From the NCBI GenBank assembly GCA_900074885.1, contig FJUW01000007.1, forward strand, positions 1,374,400 to 1,438,399: a stretch of DNA of 64,000 nt. The letters are read 5' to 3'. Below are positions 56,835 to 64,000 of this stretch, piece after piece. Source of the stretch: Rhynchosporium graminicola. Taxonomy: Eukaryota > Ascomycota > Leotiomycetes > Helotiales > Ploettnerulaceae. Position numbers and translations under genes: made by a program. How positions within the stretch are numbered: position 1 is the stretch's first letter; the number at the start of each line of letters is the position of its first letter. The notes below the pieces were generated by a model, which saw only the letters and a list, made by a program, of their open reading frames with translations, did no database searches and was not told the DNA's origin.

Positions 56835-59800
56835 AGTATCGTTAGTAAGAACGAAATAGCTACTAAGGAAGGATCTATTATAGAAGAAAGCTCCTAGACT
56901 AGTAAGCCGGATAAGGTTAATAAGGTCGATAAGTATATACCGCTTTATATGAACTTACTTAATACCTATTATAGGAACTATAATAAAGTAGGATAGTTCA
57001 TCCTCTAGTACTAGATATATTTTACTTTTAACAGGGATAAGTTCGAAGCAGACTCCCTTAAAGTCTTATAGATCGCCTCGTTCCTCTACGATACTATAGC
57101 TTACTAGATTAAGCTAGCTTTAAGTAATTACTTAGTTAATCGATACTTATCTAAGGCCTATTCTACTACTATAACTGAAAAAAGCTAAGTTATCTTTCGA
57201 ACTCCCGCAGGTTTTACTAATACTATTAAAGGAGTCTTCGGAGACCCTAATAAGAAGGAATAAGATAAGAAGCACCTGCTCGGAATTCGATAATAAGGAT
57301 CTATCTATAAATATATTACTAAGTTCTACTAATATTCTATATAATTAGACTAGATAGACAGTAGATTAAGAGCTTAATACTATTAAGGCCTTAAGGACTA
57401 TATTAAGAATAAGCTCTCTAAGGCTAGTAAACTAAGTAACTTAGAGGACTTAATTAGATCGTCTATTACTATTAATAAACGAATCTAGGAATAAATAAAA
57501 GAAAAAAGAAGATACTTTATACTTATTTACCTCCGGAAGCTCTAATTTCTATAATAATATAATAAGTAATAAGGGAATTTCTAGCTTTACTTAAGTAATA
57601 AATATAATTACTATAATCTAATAGAATTAGATAGAGTAAAGAGAGGATCTAAGGGCTAAGCTAAGAAAGATAAACGTTAAGAGAAAGGTCTTTACTATAC
57701 GTATAGTAAGCTAGGATACTTTACACGTGATTATTCTCAGAAGAAGAAATAAAGAGGAAAACCCTAGAATAAACCTAAGAGAGAATTCGAACTAGCAGAA
57801 AGGAAGCTAGACTACCGAGAAGCTTCTAGCGCAGAATAGAGTTCGCAGGACTTTATAACTTATAAATCTAGCAAAGGATTCGAAGAAAACTTAGTTAAAC
57901 TTCTAGACGAAGACTAAGAAAGCTAGAGTATTATAAATAAAAGAAACTATTTATATAATAACTTTCTATATAATAACGAAAACTAGACTCTTCGAAATCA
58001 TAATAATAGAAGAAGAATATAGGTTTATAATAGAACTAAGTCCGATTTTATAGAGTATTATCGAACCTATAATATACTTAACTCGGGTATAGACTGCGTT
58101 ATTACTTACTACGATACTACTATTATTATATTCTAAGTTAATACTAGGGATATCGAGGAATAATCAGATTATTACGTAGCTAACCTCGAAGGAGAACTTA
58201 AACTAAAAGAGTTTAAATAACTAGATTAGTTTCTTCGAATAAAAGATACCTAAGCTATTACTAAGGAAATAGAAAAGGAATATTATTAGTAGAGAAGATA
58301 GTACCTATTAGAATTATCTACTTATTAAAGAATAATACTAGATCCGATCTAAAGGTAAGCTAATCTCTACTATTATATATTATATACTCTAATTACCTAT
58401 GAACCCGGCCTTAGGACCTAATTAGACGAAATATTAAGGAGAATTATTAAGGAAGCATATGATTACTCTATAACTAAACTACTATACCTAGAGCTTACTA
58501 CTACTAGAGAGTTCGATTAGTTAATCCTACCGGTTATAGTAGATAATATTAAGATAAAAGCACTTATTAATTCAGGAGCTATAGAATACTTTATAAACTT
58601 AGCTTTTATCGAGAAATAGAATATTCCTACTACTATTAACCCGAAGCTATATCGCTTTATCTTATTAGACAAAAAAGGCGCTAGATTAGATAGATAAGTC
58701 CGCAGAAGGATAGAAGGAATAAAGATAGTTATTAATAGATATAAAGAAACGCTTTACTTTGATATTATATCTACTAGATAATACGATATCGTATTAGGAA
58801 CGTTATAACTATATAATTATAATCCTAGCGTAAACTAGATAACTAAGAGAGTTATATTTAATAACTATAAATATAAACGTAATTAACTAGCTAGTAAAAA
58901 AGAAGCTAGCGCCGCTTTCTTAATAATAACGCCGATAGACTCTAGCTAGTCGAGTCAGGTTTCTAGTTAGATAAAACCTAGGAATTATCCTAGTTAAATA
59001 GATAATATTCGGGAGTAACTACTCGAACTATATAAGAAGTTCTCGAAATTATTCGAGGATCCGTAAGATATAAGGGCTCTACTTAAGTATAAACCCTAGG
59101 ATTATGAAATAAACTTTAAGGATAGATTTATACTTATTATAAAGAAACTTCGCTACTATAACTATAATACTATAAGGATACTTAAGGAGTATTAGGAGTT
59201 AGATATAAAGAAAAGATAGATTCGGAAATCTAAGTCACTATACGCTATTGATATACTAGTAGTTAAGAAAGTAAGAGATCCTAAGGGAAGATTATATAGA
59301 GACTATCAGATAATTAATAATAGAACTATAAGAGATATATATTTTTTACTAAACGCGTAGTACTTATAAGATAAGCTAGCTAAAGTAAAGATATATACAA
59401 AGTTAGACTAATATAACGCGTTTAATTTGATCCGAATTAAGAAGAGATACGAGTAGAAGATTACTTTCGTATTACCCTTAGGGCTATAGGAATATATAAT
59501 AATACTATTCGGCTTAACTAATACTTTAGCTATATATTAAAAATAGAATAATAATATTCTTAAGGACTTTTTAAGGAAATTCGCTATATATTACCTAGAT
59601 AATATCCTAGTATACTCAGAGACTATCGAGGTATACTAAGGCTATATTACTTAAGTTATAAAAGTATTATATAAAGTAGATTCTAGACTAAAGATATCGA
59701 AATATAAATTCTCAGTTAACTAAGTTACTTTTCTAAGGTATATTATTCGCCTGAGAGAGATAAGTATTAACTCGGAGAAAATTAAAGCTATAAAGGAATA

Positions 59801-61537
59801 GGAATCTCTAAAGAGTATTAAGAATATATAGTTATAGTTAGGTTTCGCTAACTTCTACTAATAGTTTATTAGAAACTATTCTAAGATTACTAAACTACTT
59901 ACGAGCTTAATAAGGAAAGGCGTTTCTTTTATCTAGACTAGCTAATATAAGGAAGCTTTTTAGAGAATTAAGAAAGAATTTATAAAAGAACTAATCCTAT
60001 ATAATTTCGATAAAGAAAAGGAAAGTATAATAGAAATAGATACCTCTAATACCTATACTAGCGTAATATACCTATAGCGAGATAATAAAGAATAGCTATA
60101 TCTAGTTACTTACTTTTTAGAGAAAATATCTCTAGCTAAGTAGAATTATAATATTTATAAGAAAGAACTTATAGCGATTACTATTAAAGCACTTAAACAC
60201 TAGAAAATATACTTATAAGGAGCTAAGTTCCTAGTTATTATCTATACTAACTATATAAATCTTCGAACCTTTATAACTACTAAGGTCTTAGATAATCGTT
60301 AATTAGCTCGATAGTCCGAAGAACTTACCTCTTTTAACTTAATTATTAAGTATATATAAGGAAAAGATAATACGCGAGCTAATACTCTAAGTAGATTACT
60401 AAGTTATAAAGATAATAAGGTTTATAATAAGACTACCTTACTTAGATAGCTAGATAATAGAGATATAGTTACTAACGTTAGAGAAGCTACTGCGATTAAG
60501 TAAGAAATTAAAGGACTTTAGTATAATACCTTAAAAGAGACCTAGAAGAAGGATAGGATATCCCTAGATAAGACTAAGGAATATATTATAAGAAATTATA
60601 ATTAAGAATAGTATTATATAAGTTAATAGGAAGATTTAGCTTCTACTAAGCTTAGTAGAGGTATATATTAAAGAATAATACGAGCTTCTCGCGTATAGAT
60701 ACTAAGGGATACGAAGAACGTATCTAAGGATTTTAAGAAACTACTAGTCAGAAGGATTTCGCCGAGTAGTTAAAGAAGTACTAGCTAATTATAATACTTA
60801 TATTAGGAATAAGTCTTCTTAATATATACCTTATAAGTAGATAATTATAGTACTAATACTACTAATATCTTGGAAATTAATATTATAGGATTTCATAGGG
60901 CTATTACTACTATCGAAGGACCTAGTCACAGGAGTTAGCTATAATATAATACTTATTATTATAGAAAGACTTACTAAGTATATAATCTTAGTACTAGTCT
61001 TATCTACTCTTATAGCCGAATACTTAGTATAAGTATACCTTAAGGAGGTAGTCTCTAAGTATAGAGTACCCGAAGAAATCATATCGGATCGAGATAAGTT
61101 ATTTATATTAAAATTCTAAAATACTTTAATAGAGTTCCTAGGAATTAAACGAAAACTATTAATAGCTTTCTATCCTTAGACTAATAGAGGAAATAAAAGA
61201 ATAAACTAAGTAGTTAAAATATACTTATACTATTATATTAACTATTAATAAAATAATTAGGTAGAACTACTACTATTAGTAGAGTTTATATATAATAGCT
61301 CGACTATAGAAATAATAAAGGTTATATTATTCTTCGCGAATTATAATTATAAACCTATCGCTTATAGAGAACTTAACTTAATAGTTAAGGATAATAATAT
61401 AGCTTATATCTAAGTTAGGAATATCTAGGACCTCTATAAGAAACATATAGAAGAACTCTAGTTTATAGTAAAGAAGAATACGTACTATTATAATAAGAAT
61501 TATAGTTAGAAGCTAATACTATAGGAGGGGGATAAGG
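56835..61537 (+). pseudogene. Ty3/gypsy gag-pol relic
   Basis: About 4.7 kb readable only in fragments. Gag-like text lies at about 56840-57540 (DKFEADSLKVL, TPAGFTNTIKGVFGDP). A retroviral-type zinc-knuckle region appears near 57690. A protease-like segment lies near 58540 (ALINSGA). RT begins near 59150 and includes VVKKVRDPKGRLYRDYQIIN and the active-site region YYLDNILVYS at 59588-59615. There the usual YLDD has become YLDN, a G-to-A change. RNase H follows (ALKH.KIYL, TNYINLRTF) and integrase follows from about 60880 (IIGFHRAITTIEGPS). A polypurine tract, GGAGGGGGATAAGG, ends at 61537. Dozens of TAG/TAA stops replace Trp and Gln codons. Inactive. Confidence 0.85.
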
Positions 61538-61805
61538 TGTGACGACAGCTCACCTGAATATCATATGAGAAGAAGGATAGATAACAGGGCCCAAGTTCAT
61601 AGGTATCCCGGCAGAACTAGTATCCGACCCGGTATAGTATCAGACTAGTACCGGCATATATATATAAGGTGCTTTATACCCTATCTCTCTTCTTCTTCCT
61701 TCCTTATCTTTTTGTTTCTTTCGTAGTAGACTATATAAGATCGCTCTTAGCTTCCCTACTTATTTATTCTTACTTATATACTACTTTAAGTCTTATATCG
61801 TTATA
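61538..61805 (+). mobile_element. Complete-looking type B LTR, 268 bp
   Basis: It starts TGTGACGACAGCTCACCTG right after the gypsy polypurine tract, so by position it is the gypsy 3' LTR. Yet it is followed not by a target duplication but by a leader (TTAAATAAAAAGATTAAG) like that of the nested element at 52961. It therefore also looks like the 5' LTR of another element. It ends TATATCGTTATA, a RIP-altered form of GTGTCGTTACA. Confidence 0.78.
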
Positions 61806-62300
61806 TTAAATAAAAAGATTAAGATAGCCGGAGATAGCTTACTATAATATCTTACTACTAAGTTAGTTATTCGATAACTACTCGCATATAGCCGAGATAC
61901 TAGAGATCTCTCGGATAGCTATAAATCAGGGTTTAATTCAGCTTATCGTAAATAGTATAAAAGAGGAGGTCTTCGCTAACGCTCCTTTAATAACTCCCTT
62001 AGTATAAAGGAATTATGAATAGATTTTAAAGAAAGTATAATAAATACTCTAGAACTTTAACCTCTATATATCGCTACTGAAACAGCCCTAATATACCCCT
62101 TTTTAAGCTATTATTATAGCTTCTAACTAATAAACTAGAGACCCCTCTAGTTCTAGGGGAACTCGACGCGACCTCCTTTACTCTACCTCTGAACTTAATC
62201 TGTTATACCTTTCCTTACCCTAAACGTCTCTTATACTAGAGAATATTAATACCTTATTAAGGAAGTACTAACTAAGAGAGAAAGGAAAATAAAAGCGAAA
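61806..62300 (+). mobile_element. Leader/interior of a type B element, interrupted
   Basis: About 495 bp that share GCCGAGAT.CTAGAGATCTCTCGGATAGCT-like text (here quoted in two parts: GCCGAGATACTAG, AGATCTCTCGGATAGCT) with the interior of the nested element near 53147. There is no coding frame. It is cut at 62301 by the plus-strand copia LTR. Confidence 0.65.
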
Positions 62301-62763
62301 TGTTGGATTTGTAACCAGTACCTTAGTCAGTTCTGCCTGCATTGGTATACACACCCTGTACCTTGTCAGTACATGGTCTTAGTACCTAGTTCAGTACCTT
62401 GCCCATGTACCTTGTTGTACCTGGCACCTACACCCTGTACCTTATCAACAGCCTGTACCCTGTATACTCTATTAGAGTTACTATGAAGGTTCTCGATAGA
62501 GTTCTACTACTCTCTAGTACGCATATCGTACTTCTAGAGGTTTCTACTGACGTACTACTAACGTAGTATGATTCTACGGTATACGTGTCTTCTTCTATGG
62601 AGTTCTGTATTACGTAGTATAGAATATTCTAGAGAGCTCACATAGCTATATAAGTAGCTAGAATCTCTCCTGTAGTTAGCTCTCTTAAAGCAAGCAATTA
62701 AAGCAAGTCAAATTGATCACCTATTATTCTGACCTTAGCTGATTTCCACCTTCAATTTTCACA
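62301..62763 (+). mobile_element. Ty1/copia 5' LTR, plus orientation
   Basis: It starts TGTTGGATTTGTAACCAG and ends TTCAATTTTCACA, 463 bp. It is the inverted counterpart of 52002-52494. It keeps more C and G than that copy, so it is younger or less mutated. The next bases, TAGTAGCA, are where a primer-binding site is expected. Confidence 0.85.
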
Positions 62764-64000
62764 TAGTAGCAATTCACTTAGTGAAATCAGCTAATCAGAC
62801 GCTTCCTTCGATCGATCTCGCCTAAACTCGCTTCCGTTACTCCTTACCGACAAAGGAGCTCCCTGATAGGGCGTACTTAGTCGTTTTCAAGCGACTTCTC
62901 GCCTAAGAGCTAGTAAGCTAGCCCCTTTGAGCCCTACTAACACGGCTATAGCGAATCAGACTCGTGGCCCTTAACCCTAAGACGAAGTTATAGGGAAATC
63001 ATAACTTGTAACCTCTCGAAGCCTTTAGAAGTAGAGATAACCTAGTGACCCTAGGTACAAAGGCTAAGATCTTATTCCGGGGTGCCTATATCTACTACCG
63101 ACTTAGTTTGGAAGCTAGGCCTCGTTGCGTAGTAGAGCGTAGCTTCTGATTCGCTACTAGTCTGGCATAAATCATAGGTCGGCTAATATAGGCTACTATT
63201 AAGTATAAGAAGCTATCCTCGGAGAGGGTTACTTAATAGTAGTACTTGAGGCGCTATAAGGTAAAACTAGGCCTAGTAGTAAGGTCAATTCAATAGCAAA
63301 TAGGATAGATATAGTTATCGCATACTACTATCGATTTTAACTAAGCGAAAAACTCGGTAAGATAGTAAGCTCGGCGTAGCTACTGTCTTTTTCAAGGGTA
63401 AGATAAGGTTAGTATCTTTTTAAGCTACTTAGTAGCTTATACGAGTAAAACTCGTACTTTTAAGACCTCTTAGTACTTAGTACTATTCAACTACTTATAA
63501 GGAATCATATCTTCCTTCAAGGGAGATAAGCTAGTAGGCCGCTCTAACTATATAGAGTAGCTTAATACAGCTAGCTTCTATTTAGAGGTAAACGGCTATA
63601 TATCTTATATTAATAGTACTGAGACTAAGCCTAGCCGAGCTCTCTACTTCAAGTCAGAAGAACGTATTAACGCGTAAGGCGAAAAGAGAATAGATTATAC
63701 TTCTTACTCTCCTGAGCTAGCGATTAAATACTATAAGAGACTAGCTGATTTTGAGCGTGCAAATAAGAAGGCTTTAGGCGCTATTAAGTCGATTATATCA
63801 CTTGAAAACCTCGATAGATTTAAGGATAAGACTAGCGCAAAAGACCTATAGGAAGCTATTATAGCTACCTACGGTTCTACTAGCCTAGAGGAGATTAGTA
63901 GGTATATAAAACGTATTATCGATAATACCTACTCCTCTTATAAGAATATAGACAAGTATACTAGCGTAATTCAAGCTAGTTCAGTCTATCTAAAGCAGCT
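62764..64000 (+). pseudogene. Copia leader and gag relic, runs off the right edge
   Basis: The leader carries tandem short AG-rich text. From about 63590 a gag frame is readable: FERANKKALGAIKSIISLEN near 63750, then KTSAKDL, a TAG stop at about 63850, then EAIIATYGSTSLEEISRYI and ASSVYLKQ to the last base. A stop where Trp or Gln is usual (DL-W-EAI is the common form) points to RIP decay. Integrase and RT would lie beyond the window. Confidence 0.75.

Overview
This window comes from a nuclear chromosome of a filamentous ascomycete (Pezizomycotina). Genes are compact and split by short introns of about 46-60 bp, with GT..AG ends and CTRAY-like branch points. The proteome is typically fungal (SEA/GATOR2, Paf1 complex, RSC ATPase, an MSG5-type phosphatase, HUT1). 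The right end is a retrotransposon graveyard full of C-to-T/G-to-A type decay, as expected from repeat-induced point mutation (RIP). The class cannot be proven from sequence alone; Leotiomycetes is my guess, at low confidence.

Layout. 1-11.6 kb: the 5' part of a SEA4/Mio gene (minus, running off the left edge), EFG1, a protein with two dsRNA-binding-like domains, an F-box-like protein and an MSG5-type dual-specificity phosphatase. 11.6-16.2 kb: a large stretch with no convincing gene. 16.2-31 kb: a 902-residue serine/proline-rich fungal protein, the HUT1 nucleotide-sugar transporter, coactosin, a triple-KH RNA-binding protein, a TBC1D5-like Rab GAP and a protein with WGSF/FGDF/WGDF adaptor-ear motifs. 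31-39.7 kb: a sparser segment with small fast-evolving genes. These are an RG-rich protein and a trefoil-like protein, each broken by one in-frame stop, a possible small secreted protein, and a GRF-zinc-finger protein. 39.7-50.8 kb: a lipid-droplet hydrolase, the STH1 chromatin-remodelling ATPase and CTR9.

About 51.7-64 kb is an AT-rich block of nested, decayed LTR retrotransposons. A minus-strand Ty1/copia element is split by an almost intact 1,574-bp non-autonomous LTR element with a 5-bp target duplication. It is followed by a Ty3/gypsy gag-pol relic flanked by mismatched LTR types. A second copia element in the opposite orientation runs off the right edge.

Functional themes. STH1 and CTR9 are consecutive genes for chromatin and elongation. 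TBC1D5-like and the adaptor-motif protein share a divergent promoter and both point to endosome/Golgi traffic. SEA4 and EFG1 share a promoter and link TORC1 control with ribosome production. HUT1 and coactosin are also divergent. No CRISPR, rRNA or convincing tRNA gene was seen.

All intron positions were read by hand from splice signals and frame continuity. Spliced lengths were checked to be multiples of three.
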